A stretch of DNA of 64,000 nucleotides from Paenibacillus dendrobii. GTDB lineage: Bacteria > Bacillota > Bacilli > Paenibacillales > Paenibacillaceae. The stretch is taken from positions 237,624 to 301,623 of the forward strand of contig NZ_WUBI01000005.1 of NCBI RefSeq assembly GCF_009807035.1, given 5' to 3'. The position numbers and the translations under genes are program-made. Shown piece after piece: positions 41,397 to 50,786 of the stretch (position 1 is the stretch's first letter; the number at the start of each line of letters is the position of its first letter). The notes beneath the pieces are model-generated. The model ran no database searches. It was given only the letters and a program-made list of their open reading frames with translations, and was not told where the DNA came from.

Positions 41397-42674
41397 TCAG
41401 GAAGGCTGAACCGCCACCCGCTGCACCATGTCGCTCAGTTTGATAGACAAGCCTCCCTGAAGCCGTGATTCCTCTGCGGCAAAGGCGATTAAGTGGCTCT
41501 GCAGGGAAGCGGTTGCCGAGGTTAATCCCGGTCCGGCATCGCGGTCATGCTCCCGAACTTGATGCAGGAAATCGGCGACCATGCGGTCATCGCCGCCGCC
41601 GTGCCCGTCCCCTGTGATGCCGCAATGAAACTCGCTCCGTTCACCAGTGGCGAAGCGTATCAGCGTATAGCTTCCGTCTTCCATATTGCCGTAGATTTCG
41701 CCCTTCGTTCCCATAATGCGGACACTCCTGACTTCCTGCTCCGCAAAAGCCGACAGCGTAAAGGTCGCGTTGGCTCCGCCTGCAAACTCCATATTGACGA
41801 TCTGATGATCGACCACATTGTTATCGCAGCGGTACACGCAGCGGCCAAACGGTCCTTCCTTCAAAGCCTTCATAATCCCTTCCGGCGACAGGTCGGACGT
41901 GATGTAACGCGCCCACGGGTGTTCCGGAGGCTGGTTGTACAGCTTAAGCGCCGAGAAAGCGCAGGTGCGTTCGACCGGGCAGCCGTCCGTGCAGCGGTCC
42001 GTAGAACCTTCCGGCGCATGCACTTCCCGGAAATGCAGCAGGGACCCGAACGAGCTGACGCGGGTACATGGCTGTTCCATCAGCCAGGAGATGATGTCCA
42101 GATCATGACATGATTTGGCCAGAACCATCGGGCTCGATTCGGACGAATTCCGCCAATTGCCCCTCACATAGCTATGCGTCATATGGCGGTAGCCCACATA
42201 CTCCGAATGCTGGATCGTCGCAATCATGCCGACCTCTCCGGCCTCGATGCAGCGTTTGATGCCGGACCAGAAAGGCGAATACCGGAGCACATGGCTGACG
42301 GTTAGCACCCGCCGATGGGCCAGCGCAGCCTGCTCGATGCGGACACATTCTTCGGCTACGGGCGACATCGGCTTCTCCAGCAGGATATGATACCCCAGCT
42401 CCAATGCTTTCATCGCAGGCTCGAAATGCAGGCGATCGAGGGTGCTGATAATCATGGCATCCGCAATCCGCCCCTTTTCGAAGGCCTGCTCCCATGAGGC
42501 ATATACTTGTTCGGGCGCGATGTCATGAATCGCGGCTGTACGTTCCCTGCGCTCCGCGTTTGGCTCCGCGACCGCCACAATTTTCAATTCATCAGGATGC
42601 TTCTCCGCATAAGGACCATAGATGTATCGTCCTCTGCTGCCTGCTCCCAGCAGTACGGCAGTTACTGTCTTCAC
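41397..42674 (-). CDS. Gfo/Idh/MocA family oxidoreductase
   Basis: A 425-residue NAD(P)-dependent sugar or inositol oxidoreductase. The Rossmann motif GAGSRGRYIYGPY opens the protein, and the family loop with EKPMSPVAEE holds the conserved EKP lysine. The C-terminal half is the alpha/beta substrate domain (residues ~135 onward, with CHDLDIISWLM). A Cys-rich insertion (CTDGCPVERTCAF) is unusual for simple members and may bind a metal. GTG 42674 follows GAGGAGG. Last gene of the uptake operon; it probably acts on a sugar released from the imported oligosaccharide. Confidence 0.86.
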   Translation of the reverse strand: MKTVTAVLLGAGSRGRYIYGPYAEKHPDELKIVAVAEPNAERRERTAAIHDIAPEQVYASWEQAFEKGRIADAMIISTLDRLHFEPAMKALELGYHILLEKPMSPVAEECVRIEQAALAHRRVLTVSHVLRYSPFWSGIKRCIEAGEVGMIATIQHSEYVGYRHMTHSYVRGNWRNSSESSPMVLAKSCHDLDIISWLMEQPCTRVSSFGSLLHFREVHAPEGSTDRCTDGCPVERTCAFSALKLYNQPPEHPWARYITSDLSPEGIMKALKEGPFGRCVYRCDNNVVDHQIVNMEFAGGANATFTLSAFAEQEVRSVRIMGTKGEIYGNMEDGSYTLIRFATGERSEFHCGITGDGHGGGDDRMVADFLHQVREHDRDAGPGLTSATASLQSHLIAFAAEESRLQGGLSIKLSDMVQRVAVQPS

Positions 42675-42758
42675 TTTACGTTCCTCCTCGTCATGGTGAA
42701 TACTTGCCCTGATTGTACGTCACCTGGCAGCGGAGCCGAAAGAGACTATTCGATACAT

Positions 42759-44426
42759 TCATATACTGTTCTTGACTTCCCCCGTTTGGCGTTGCAGCCG
42801 GTATTCCTGGGGTGTCGCCTGATTTTGCTTCTTGAAAAAGCGAATGAAAGCCAAGGCCGAATTATAACCGAGAGCCGCGGCGATTTCATTCACCTTCATC
42901 GGACTATTCAGCAGCCATTCCTTCGCTTTAAGGTTCCGGTAATCGTTGATGTAATCGGATAATCCCATCCCTGTCAGCTGCTTATACAAACGCGAGAAAT
43001 AGGAAGGATTCAAACCGATGTGATCCGCGATGGCGATCAGCGATATATCATGGGCCAAATGCTCCTCGATAAACCGGTGCACCTTTTTGACCAGATCGGC
43101 AGGCACTTGCCCGCCCTCCGCAGCCTGCCGCGTGAAAAAGCAATCGGCCATACTCCAGAAATACTGCTTTACATCCGGCCACGGAATGGTTTCTTCCTTA
43201 TGATAAAGAAGCGCTATGTCGAATTTTTCATGAACAGTCTGCCGGAAGGATTCATGCTGGTCGATGCAGGAAAGAAAAATGGATGCCATCGAATGGTACA
43301 GCTCCATCTTGCGTCCATAGGCTTGGGAATTCAGCGTCCATATCCCCGTTAGATGCAGGTACAGCTTGTTGAATTCCTCCCTGTGATTGTTCTCCAGGCA
43401 TTGCTGGAGCAGCTGCAGGCGGGTATGGTAGCAATAATCGTTCGTCTCCGCCCCGCTTTCCTGCAGCTTGAGCAAGTCCGAGTCGGTTACGATCACGGCG
43501 GGAGACAGGCCGTTGCCGTAAATGAAGCAGTATTTCAGCATATGGAAGCGCTCCGAGATCGCGGCCCAATCCGTTGGTTCGCTGCCCAGGGCGAACGAGA
43601 CCGACACGCGCAGCAGCCGCATGCATGTCTGCTGAATGTTCTCCAGCATGGCACTGATATGCGAATACCCCTCTTTCCATGCCGCAGCTTCCAGTACACC
43701 GGTTTCCCGCGGCTGAAGCAGCCACACGATACGGGACCCGTCATATACGCAGGAGTAGCACTGCATACCTGCACCTGCATACTCTTCGGCAATGTTCTGA
43801 ACGCCGTACAGCAACAGCGTTTTGTCGAGCGGCGTAAATGACTCCTTCCAGGTATCCACCCGCCCGAGCAGCAGCAGTACCTGACGATCGGCCTGCAAAG
43901 GAATGCCTAACTCCTCCAGATGGCGTGCCAGATGATGCGCTGCCTCCTGCTTGCCCTGAAGCAGCTCCCACAGATACTCCTTCTGCAGCAGCGGCAGCGC
44001 CTCACGCATCCGCTTGTTGGCGCGCTCCAGCATCTTAAGCTGCCCGCCCTCTTCATCAAGTTTGGCAATGGCGCGTTCGACGGAGAGGATAATCTTTTCG
44101 TCGCTCTCCACCTTCAATATATAATCGAAGCCGCCACATGCCATGGCGCTGCGGATATATTGGAAATCATTGTATCCGGTGAGGAAAATCACCTTGCAGG
44201 AAGGCCAATCCGTCTGAATGACCTGCAGCAGCTCGATGCCCTCGAGGCCTGGCATTTTAATGTCGGATATGACGATATCCACCGAAGTTCTGCGCATGAC
44301 CTGCAGCGCTTCTTCTCCCGAATACGCTTTCAGCACTTCCAATTCCAAATGCTCCGTCGCCTGAAACAATTCCAGCAGCCCGTCTACAATGATAGGCAGA
44401 TCGTCTACGATAAGCAGCCTGCGCAT
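42759..44426 (-). CDS. YesN-type response regulator with AraC HTH
   Basis: 555 residues. A receiver domain (1-120) with phosphoacceptor Asp55 in VISDIKMPG and acidic pair Asp8/Asp9 leads to a long helical middle region. The C-terminus has two AraC-type HTH motifs (about 455-550: ISLIAIADHIGLNPSYFSRLYKQ and KVNEIAAALGYNSALAFIRFFKK). It pairs with the YesM-type kinase encoded immediately upstream (16-base gap). ATG 44426 follows AAGGAGGAACC. It should activate the sugar uptake operon when the kinase senses extracellular saccharide, as in related LplABC/YesMN loci. Confidence 0.9.
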   Translation of the reverse strand: MRRLLIVDDLPIIVDGLLELFQATEHLELEVLKAYSGEEALQVMRRTSVDIVISDIKMPGLEGIELLQVIQTDWPSCKVIFLTGYNDFQYIRSAMACGGFDYILKVESDEKIILSVERAIAKLDEEGGQLKMLERANKRMREALPLLQKEYLWELLQGKQEAAHHLARHLEELGIPLQADRQVLLLLGRVDTWKESFTPLDKTLLLYGVQNIAEEYAGAGMQCYSCVYDGSRIVWLLQPRETGVLEAAAWKEGYSHISAMLENIQQTCMRLLRVSVSFALGSEPTDWAAISERFHMLKYCFIYGNGLSPAVIVTDSDLLKLQESGAETNDYCYHTRLQLLQQCLENNHREEFNKLYLHLTGIWTLNSQAYGRKMELYHSMASIFLSCIDQHESFRQTVHEKFDIALLYHKEETIPWPDVKQYFWSMADCFFTRQAAEGGQVPADLVKKVHRFIEEHLAHDISLIAIADHIGLNPSYFSRLYKQLTGMGLSDYINDYRNLKAKEWLLNSPMKVNEIAAALGYNSALAFIRFFKKQNQATPQEYRLQRQTGEVKNSI

Positions 44427-44442
44427 AGCTTTCGGTTCCTCC

Positions 44443-46173
44443 TTATTCAACGCCAAGATGTATAAATACTTTGAGTCCGCCAAGCGAAGATCGCGAAACT
44501 TCAAGACCGTATTCCGCACCATAGTGCAATTCAATCCGCCGATGCACGTTGATAAGCCCCGTCGTCTCTTCCATGCGGTCAGCCGAATGGGTTAACTTCG
44601 CACGCAATTGCTCCAGTTTATCGTCATCCAGATTGTTGCCGTTATCCTCCACACAAATCGTGTACCTTGCCTCTTCCATCAAGCCGGTGACGATTAGTTC
44701 CCCAGGGCCGGCCATTCCGCCGAAACCATGCTTGTAGGCATTTTCGATGATCGGCTGCAGGATCAATCGTGGCACCTGAAGCGGAAGCTCCTCGACGTCA
44801 AACCGGACACGGATGCGGTCGCCGTAACAGATGGTCTGCATGTCGAGATAGGTACGCGAATGCTTTACCTCCAGCCCAAGCGGGATCACATCCTCGTCGT
44901 CGCGGGTAATAAATTGAAAATATTCGCCGATGTATAGGCAAAATTGGTAGGCCTTATCCTTATTGTCGGACTTGATCAGCCGGCATAATACGAAAAAACA
45001 GTTATACAGGAAATGCGGGTTGATCTGCGACTGCAGCCGCTTGAGCTCCGAACGCTGATTACGTATCTGCTGCTCATAATTTTGCTCGATCAGCGTTTTA
45101 AGCGAATAAACTGTATCATTGAAGGCTTGGTACAGATATCCGAATTCATCGCGTCTGCGGTCGATGGGAACCGGTATCAGTTCCAGCTTTTGCACGCGTT
45201 TAAAGCCATGAATCAGCCGCATGAGGGGGCGGTACATCAGCTTGATCAGCGAATATGAAAAAAACGTTCCCACGACAATCGCAAGAGCGCAAGCCCACCA
45301 AAACCACTGACGGTACGTATGGATCGGTCCGAGCACGGCCTTCTCCGGGATACACGTGATTAAATACGTCTTCCATACCTCCGAGTATTTGAACACGGTA
45401 AGATAACGTTCGCTTCCAAAGTGAACCATGTCGTATCCCTGTTTTACATCCGCAAGCTGCTTCTTCTGAATGAAGGCCTGGAGCGACTCCTGCAATTCGG
45501 AATTGTCATTGCTGCGTATCACCCAGCCGCGCTCCAAGTTCAGCAGCATGCTCTCGCCGCTGAGCGACCCGGTAATCTGCCGCAGCGCCTCCCTGATCTT
45601 ATCCGTGGACAGTTCGACTCCAACAACATACAGCGGACTCTTGAACGTATTCGCGGGGTAAGACATGGTCAGAAACAGACGGTCTTTCCAATAAATGAAC
45701 GGATCATTGTAATAAGGACCGCCGTGCTGCATCGCTGCATATTCTTCCTCACTGAGTCCCGTCTCGTATTTGACGCTGAGCAGTGTACGTTGGATCAAGG
45801 GGACATAAGCTTTCGCTTCGCGGATGAACGGACTGGAGTTTTTCATGAGATCAAGCCGCTTTTGGATGAGCGTGATGCTTTGCGCCCGTTCATAATACGT
45901 CATATCCGTCCCGATCGCCGCCAGCTCCATCAAGTCGCTGTCCGTCACGTAATTGGGCAAATACTGCGAGATGCGCTCGACTTCCTTATCCAGCGAATCC
46001 AGATAGAAGCTTGCCGTATTGAGCGTGGAACGCGAGATTTCCGTCTGGATGCTGCTTGCCCCCCTCTCATTGATAAACCAGGTGATCATCATGAGAGGGA
46101 GCAGCACGCTCAGGAACACAGCCATCATTTTCATAAAAATTGAGGAGTCTTTCAGTCGAAATAACAGCTTCAT
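44443..46173 (-). CDS. YesM-type sensor histidine kinase
   Basis: 576 residues. Two membrane helices (about 15-33 and 290-310) frame an extracellular dCache-like sensor. A HAMP-like linker follows, then the His_kinase domain with His387 in QINPHFLYNCFFVL and an HATPase_c domain (NAYKHGFGG, EDNGNNLDDD). ATG 46173 follows GGGGGAACG. It sits between the permease genes and its regulator on the same strand, the classical order of carbohydrate-sensing YesMN systems of Paenibacillus and Bacillus. Confidence 0.9.
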   Translation of the reverse strand: MKLLFRLKDSSIFMKMMAVFLSVLLPLMMITWFINERGASSIQTEISRSTLNTASFYLDSLDKEVERISQYLPNYVTDSDLMELAAIGTDMTYYERAQSITLIQKRLDLMKNSSPFIREAKAYVPLIQRTLLSVKYETGLSEEEYAAMQHGGPYYNDPFIYWKDRLFLTMSYPANTFKSPLYVVGVELSTDKIREALRQITGSLSGESMLLNLERGWVIRSNDNSELQESLQAFIQKKQLADVKQGYDMVHFGSERYLTVFKYSEVWKTYLITCIPEKAVLGPIHTYRQWFWWACALAIVVGTFFSYSLIKLMYRPLMRLIHGFKRVQKLELIPVPIDRRRDEFGYLYQAFNDTVYSLKTLIEQNYEQQIRNQRSELKRLQSQINPHFLYNCFFVLCRLIKSDNKDKAYQFCLYIGEYFQFITRDDEDVIPLGLEVKHSRTYLDMQTICYGDRIRVRFDVEELPLQVPRLILQPIIENAYKHGFGGMAGPGELIVTGLMEEARYTICVEDNGNNLDDDKLEQLRAKLTHSADRMEETTGLINVHRRIELHYGAEYGLEVSRSSLGGLKVFIHLGVE

Positions 46174-46212
46174 GGTACGTTCCCCCAAGATGAGATGATC
46201 GGCGCGGAACTA

Positions 46213-47091
46213 TTATTCTTTGACACTCCCCATCACAATTCCTTTAATGAAGAATCTCTGCAGAACCGGATAGATCACCAGGATCGGAAAAGCGGCGACG
46301 AAGATCTGCGCGGCCTTGCTCGTCCGGTCGGACAGCTTCTGCATCAGCTCGATGTCCTGGGACTTGAGGAATCGAAGGTCCATTTTGATGATAATCGACT
46401 GCAGAAAGGTCTGCAGCGGATAGCCGTCAGGGTGATTCATCAGAATCATGCCGTCAAACCAGCTGTTCCAGTGCCAGACAATGGTGAACAATCCCGTGGT
46501 CACGAGTGCCGGCAAGGAAAGCGGCGCATAGATTCTCCACAGCGTCGTGAAATGGCCGGCTCCGTCGATTTTGGAGGATTCCTCCAATTCCTTCGGCAGA
46601 TTGCGGTAGAAGTTCAGCAGCAGAATGATATTGAATACCTGCACCGCGCCAGGAAGCACCAAAGCCCAGATCGTATCGATGAGTCCCACCGCTTTGACGG
46701 TCATATACCACGGAATAAGTCCTCCGTTAAACAGAATGGTGAATACAAAAATCCAAGCGTAAAAGGTGCGCATGCCGAACTGGCTGCTTTCTTTGGAGAG
46801 CGGATACGCCGTCAGGATGGTGAGGAACATGCTTATCGCCGTCCCCAGCACAACCCGCTGGATCGTTACCCAAAAAGCCCTCAAGTACTCCGGTTTGCCA
46901 AACACGTTCTGATACGCTGCCGGGGTGAATTCCACGGGCCACAGCACCACCTTGCCAGCCGATGCGGCTGTGCCCGAGCTGAATGAGATCGCTAAGATAT
47001 GGATGATCGGCATCAGACATAAGCAAGACAGCAGCGCAAGAAACACGAAGTTGCAGCCCAGAAACAGTCGTCTGCCCAATGACTTTTTCAT
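46213..47091 (-). CDS. Carbohydrate ABC transporter permease (LplC type)
   Basis: A 292-residue permease with six helices. The EAA loop reads ELEESSKIDGAGHFTTLWRIYAPLSLPAL and docks an ATPase not encoded here (these CUT1-type systems share a general MsmX/UgpC-like ATPase elsewhere). HILAISFSSG and PLSKESSQFG are typical of the LplC/YtcP branch. The start ATG has AAAGGAG about 13 bases upstream, a rather long spacing. It overlaps no neighbour; 21 bases separate it from the LplB-type gene. Confidence 0.9.
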   Translation of the reverse strand: MKKSLGRRLFLGCNFVFLALLSCLCLMPIIHILAISFSSGTAASAGKVVLWPVEFTPAAYQNVFGKPEYLRAFWVTIQRVVLGTAISMFLTILTAYPLSKESSQFGMRTFYAWIFVFTILFNGGLIPWYMTVKAVGLIDTIWALVLPGAVQVFNIILLLNFYRNLPKELEESSKIDGAGHFTTLWRIYAPLSLPALVTTGLFTIVWHWNSWFDGMILMNHPDGYPLQTFLQSIIIKMDLRFLKSQDIELMQKLSDRTSKAAQIFVAAFPILVIYPVLQRFFIKGIVMGSVKE

Positions 47092-47112
47092 AAGTATGAC
47101 CGTTCTCCTTTG

Positions 47113-48018
47113 CTAGAAAATGCGATAATTGGCGACGCGATAGGCGAGCACATAAGAAGCGGAAATTAAAATGAACGAAACGATGGACTTCAGCAATCCG
47201 ACCGCCGTGGCGAATCCGTATTGCGCCTGCTCGATGCCCATCCGGTAGACGAAGGTATCGATGACATCCCCGCTTTCGTACACCTGCGGACTGTACAGAT
47301 TGAAAATCTGGTCGAATCCCGCGTTCAAAACGTTCCCGATATTCAGAGTCAGCATCAGCACGATAATCGGCATCATGCCGGGCAGAGTGATATGAAGGGT
47401 TTGTTTCCAGCGGCCTGCGCCGTCGATTTCCGAGGCTTCATACAAGGACGGGTTAATATTGGTAAGTGCCGCCAGGTAAATGATCGTGCCAAAGCCGAAT
47501 TCTTTCCACACATCCGTGATGACCATAATGTACGGAAACCATTGGTTATCGCCAAGGAAGAATACCGGCTTGATGCCGACCAGTCCGAGAATTTCGTTCA
47601 ATATGCCTGTCGAGGGAGACAGCACGTCGATCACGATTCCGCTCAGCAGAACCCAGGACAAGAAGTGAGGCAGATAAACCATCGTCTGGAACGTGCGCTT
47701 CACCCATTCTTTGCGCAGTTCGTTTAATAGAATCGCAACCGTGATCGGCACGATCAGGCCCGCGATAATTTTCATCGTAGCGATGTACAACGTATTGAAT
47801 ACGATCCGGCTGATATCCGGATAATCCATCAGGAACTTAAAATTCTTCCACCCGACCATCGGAGAACCGAACAGGCCTTTTGTCGGGATGTATTTCTCGA
47901 ATGCCATCAGTATGCCTACCATTGGGACATAGCTGAATATAATGATGAAGGCGAGTCCGGGAATGAGCATGATATGCAGCGGCCATTCCCGTCTCATTCT
48001 GCGTGTCAATTGAACCAT
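47113..48018 (-). CDS. Carbohydrate ABC transporter permease (LplB type)
   Basis: A 301-residue permease of the binding-protein-dependent LplB/YteP branch. It begins RRMRREWPLHIMLIPGLAF, a basic-then-hydrophobic start that is highly typical. The EAA loop is LYEASEIDGAGRWKQTLHITLPGM. The ATG at 48018 gives a standard N-terminus; the site before it (GGCAGGCGAT) is weak. A hairpin between this gene and the binding-protein gene may lower its expression relative to the lipoprotein. Confidence 0.9.
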   Translation of the reverse strand: MVQLTRRMRREWPLHIMLIPGLAFIIIFSYVPMVGILMAFEKYIPTKGLFGSPMVGWKNFKFLMDYPDISRIVFNTLYIATMKIIAGLIVPITVAILLNELRKEWVKRTFQTMVYLPHFLSWVLLSGIVIDVLSPSTGILNEILGLVGIKPVFFLGDNQWFPYIMVITDVWKEFGFGTIIYLAALTNINPSLYEASEIDGAGRWKQTLHITLPGMMPIIVLMLTLNIGNVLNAGFDQIFNLYSPQVYESGDVIDTFVYRMGIEQAQYGFATAVGLLKSIVSFILISASYVLAYRVANYRIF

Positions 48019-48050
48019 TATGCATCGCCTGCCTTGAGTCAAATTAGAAA

Positions 48051-48080
48051 AACGGGGGAATCGAAGCAGTTCGATTCCCC
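48051..48080 (-). terminator. Intercistronic hairpin, probable attenuator
   Basis: GGGGAATCGAA (48055-48065) and TTCGATTCCCC (48070-48080) form a perfect 11-base stem with a 4-base loop. The minus strand then reads CGTTTTTCT. It lies between the binding-protein and permease genes of one operon. Confidence 0.8.
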
Positions 48081-48168
48081 GCGTGCGGCGTAACTTAGAG
48101 TTATTCCTGATTAAGCCATGATTCTTTTCATTCAAATTCAAATTCGAATTCAGATACGGAACATCCGA

Positions 48169-49833
48169 TTATTTGCTTTTGGCGTACCAATCGTTAACTT
48201 CCTTCGTGATATCGTCCCCGCCAAGCTTCTTCCACTCGGCAACGAACTTGTCGAACTCATCGATGGATACCTGATTCATAATGATTTTCATAAAAATTTC
48301 GTCGCGTTTACGGTTTAGAATCTCGCGTTTCTCGACCATGGTCGGTGTTGGGGCACCGTAAAACTTGTTTTGGTGGAACAGGTTATGCTCCTTCAGATAC
48401 GGAATATTCGACACCGCTCCGTTAGGCCCGGAAATGAGATACTCCCACCACATGCTGATGTCTTCTCCGTTCACGTATTTCATGGCACGTTCATAGCGGG
48501 TTTTTTGGTCCTTCGTCACCGCCAGGCTCGCATCCTTCGTCTCAATGGCCTTCGGCAGTACTTCCCCGTTGTTGCTCGACAGGTTGAATGCCATCACCGG
48601 ATTCAAGAGCCAGTAGTTATTGCCTTTTTCCTTAAGATCTTTGCCGTATTCATATACCTTTTGCTCCGGAGTCGGATGGTTGTCTGTGGCAATCCATTGA
48701 TTAAGCAGCTTGATCAGCGCTTCCGGATGTTTCGCTTTTTTGGATACGACGTAGTAGCTGCCCGTTCCCAGCTCAATCTGCGTTGAAGCTTCGGTACTGT
48801 CAATGGACGGCAAGCGGTATACGCTCCAATCCTGCACCACTTTGCCGTCCTTCACGGCTGCTTGCGCCAGATGAGCAGGGGTCCATTCGGCGCCGTACAG
48901 CACACCAATCTTATTGCTGAAAATAAGTTCCGATTCTTTCTGCATGTCCTTGACCGCGAATTCCGGATCGATCATGCCTTTTTTGAACATGTCCTGCAGT
49001 CCGCGGAGCGCTTCTTTCATCTCCGGCTGAATGTCGCTGTTCATCAGGCCGCCTTTGCCGTCATCCATCCACTGATTCAGGTAGGCATGGTAGCCGTTCA
49101 TGAAGCCGACCAGCCCCAGCGCCCCTTCGTCGAGTTTTTTGTTCAGCGCGATACCGTAGGACTTGCCCGTTCCGCCGGGATCCTTCGTGGCGAAGGCTTC
49201 CATGATGTTCATCAGGTCCTGCATCGTTTTCGGTTCAGGCAGGTTCAGCTTCTTCATCCAATCGGAGCGGATCCACACCAGCTGCGGAGCAAACGGGTTG
49301 CCCGTCTGCGGAATCGCCATCAGCTTGCCGTCGAAAGTACCCGACTTCATCTGCAGGCCGCCGTCCTTCTGCATGAACTCCTTGGTTTCGTCGCTTGCGT
49401 ATTGATCATATACGCCGGACAGATCCTGAATCATATCCGCTTCGATCAACTGCTGCACCTGCGCTGGCGTTGCCGGGAAGAAATCGGGAATGTCGTTGGT
49501 CGTGATCGCCATCTTCAGCTTCTCCTGAAACTGCGGTCCATCCACGGTACCGTCCACGACCCACTGGTTCGTAATTTTGACGCCAATGTCTTTCTCGTAT
49601 GCATCGTACACGGCGTTCTTGTCAAAGCTCTCCCCTTCGTCGAACTTCAAATACGGGTCCTGCGCGCGTACCGTCGAAATCTCCAAAACGCCTTGATCCT
49701 TCGATACCTCCGGCTTCTCTGCTGCGGCGTTCTCCGCCGGCTGCTTCGTTTCCGCCGTTTTGGTGCTGCATGCCGTCATGCCGAGACTCAAGATAAGTGT
49801 AAGAATCAATCCCATTTTCCGTACTTTATGCAC
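48169..49833 (-). CDS. Extracellular sugar-binding lipoprotein (LplA type)
   Basis: A 554-residue solute-binding protein. The lipobox LGMTAC places the lipidated Cys at 22, followed by a Glu/Ala/Lys linker (~23-45). The large size and motifs such as LIFSNKIGVLYGAEWTP and the C-terminal ISMWWEYLISGPNGAVS are characteristic of LplA/YtcQ-like proteins for oligosaccharides. GTG 49833 follows AGGAGGGCC. It is the first gene of the operon that continues with both permeases, YesM, YesN and the Gfo/Idh/MocA enzyme. The ligand cannot be told; a plant- or glycan-derived oligosaccharide is likely. Confidence 0.92.
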   Translation of the reverse strand: MHKVRKMGLILTLILSLGMTACSTKTAETKQPAENAAAEKPEVSKDQGVLEISTVRAQDPYLKFDEGESFDKNAVYDAYEKDIGVKITNQWVVDGTVDGPQFQEKLKMAITTNDIPDFFPATPAQVQQLIEADMIQDLSGVYDQYASDETKEFMQKDGGLQMKSGTFDGKLMAIPQTGNPFAPQLVWIRSDWMKKLNLPEPKTMQDLMNIMEAFATKDPGGTGKSYGIALNKKLDEGALGLVGFMNGYHAYLNQWMDDGKGGLMNSDIQPEMKEALRGLQDMFKKGMIDPEFAVKDMQKESELIFSNKIGVLYGAEWTPAHLAQAAVKDGKVVQDWSVYRLPSIDSTEASTQIELGTGSYYVVSKKAKHPEALIKLLNQWIATDNHPTPEQKVYEYGKDLKEKGNNYWLLNPVMAFNLSSNNGEVLPKAIETKDASLAVTKDQKTRYERAMKYVNGEDISMWWEYLISGPNGAVSNIPYLKEHNLFHQNKFYGAPTPTMVEKREILNRKRDEIFMKIIMNQVSIDEFDKFVAEWKKLGGDDITKEVNDWYAKSK

Positions 49834-49883
49834 GTCTGGCCCTCCTAATTTTGAATGACATGATCTTGTTTGCTTCTATTCTC

Positions 49884-49903
49884 ATTATAGGTAGCGTTTA
49901 CAA
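49884..49903 (-). promoter_or_regulatory. cre (CcpA) site at the sugar-uptake promoter
   Basis: On the minus strand TTGTAAACGCTACCT (49903-49889) fits every position of the cre consensus WTGNAANCGNWNNCW. It runs straight into a perfect -10 TATAAT (49889-49884). CcpA bound here would cover the -35/-10 spacer and repress the operon in the presence of glucose. Confidence 0.75.
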
Positions 49904-49955
49904 CATCGGGCTATATACCGGTCTTTACTTCCATATACAACTGTTGCGGAACGCC

Positions 49956-49990
49956 AAAAAACCCGAAGCAGATTAATCGCTTCAGGTTTT
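49956..49990. terminator. Terminator of the glutathione peroxidase gene
   Basis: AAACCCGAAGC / GCTTCAGGTTT with one mismatch and a 9-base loop. A T-run follows on the minus strand, 25 bases after the gpx stop. Confidence 0.8.
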
Positions 49991-50014
49991 CTTATCCGAA
50001 ATGCATATGAATGA

Positions 50015-50560
50015 TTACAACAAAGCTTCGACGGCCTTTTCCATGTCAAGCGGATCTACCGGAGATTCAAAGCGCTCAACCACTTTTCCTTGACGGTCAA
50101 TCAGGAATTTGGTGAAGTTCCACTTGATATCATTCCCCTCCAGCAGTTCAGGCTGTTCCTTCTGGATGAACGCCGACAGCATTTTAGCTTCCGAGTTGTC
50201 CATGTCAAAGCCCTTGAACGGAGCCTGCTCATCCAGGTAGCCGAACAGCGGATGCTTGTCCGCGCCGCGAACATCCACTTTTTCAAAAAGCGGGAACGTC
50301 ACGCCGTAATTGATCTGGCAAAACGTGCTGACCTCATCATTGCTTCCCGGTTCTTGACCTCCGAACTGGTTGGAAGGAAATCCGAGAATCGTCAATCCGC
50401 GATCCTTATATTTTTCGTACAGCTTCTGAAGATCGGCATACTGGACGGTAAATCCGCATTCGCTCGCCGTGTTTACGATCAGAAGTACGCTGCCTTTATA
50501 TTGTGACAATTCCTTTTCTTCGCCACGGATACTTTTGGCCTTGAATGAATATACGCTCAT
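50015..50560 (-). CDS. Glutathione peroxidase (thiol peroxidase, GPx family)
   Basis: A 181-residue non-selenium GPx-like peroxidase, probably thioredoxin-dependent as in other Firmicutes. The peroxidatic residue is Cys35 in NTASECGF, Gln is in FPSNQFGGQEPG, and Trp and Asn in IKWNFTKFLID complete the tetrad. A second Cys (in STFCQINYGV) may serve as resolving cysteine. ATG 50560 follows GGAGG; a longer in-frame opening at 50608 has no site. Single gene with its own terminator, reducing lipid or hydrogen peroxides in the cytoplasm. Confidence 0.93.
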   Translation of the reverse strand: MSVYSFKAKSIRGEEKELSQYKGSVLLIVNTASECGFTVQYADLQKLYEKYKDRGLTILGFPSNQFGGQEPGSNDEVSTFCQINYGVTFPLFEKVDVRGADKHPLFGYLDEQAPFKGFDMDNSEAKMLSAFIQKEQPELLEGNDIKWNFTKFLIDRQGKVVERFESPVDPLDMEKAVEALL

Positions 50561-50786
50561 CTCTAGAACCTCCGTTGTTTTCACCTGGTGACAATAAGCA
50601 GGCGTCATTTATATTTCACTTAATTAAATTGTGTACAATCAAAATGTAACACACCTCATTCCCGAATGCAACTCAGAGATGTTTCAGGATATTTTTAGAA
50701 AAATGGGTACTATATAAACGAAGTTTAACGTCCAGTAGAATGTTTGCCGTTTGAAGCTTATTCATCTATTAAAGGAGAGTTGATCC

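Noticed and set aside
48862..49848. 328-codon open frame antisense to the binding lipoprotein
   Set aside because: Composition (Arg/His/Leu-rich) and lack of a binding site mark it as a shadow; the lipoprotein has a lipobox and operon context.
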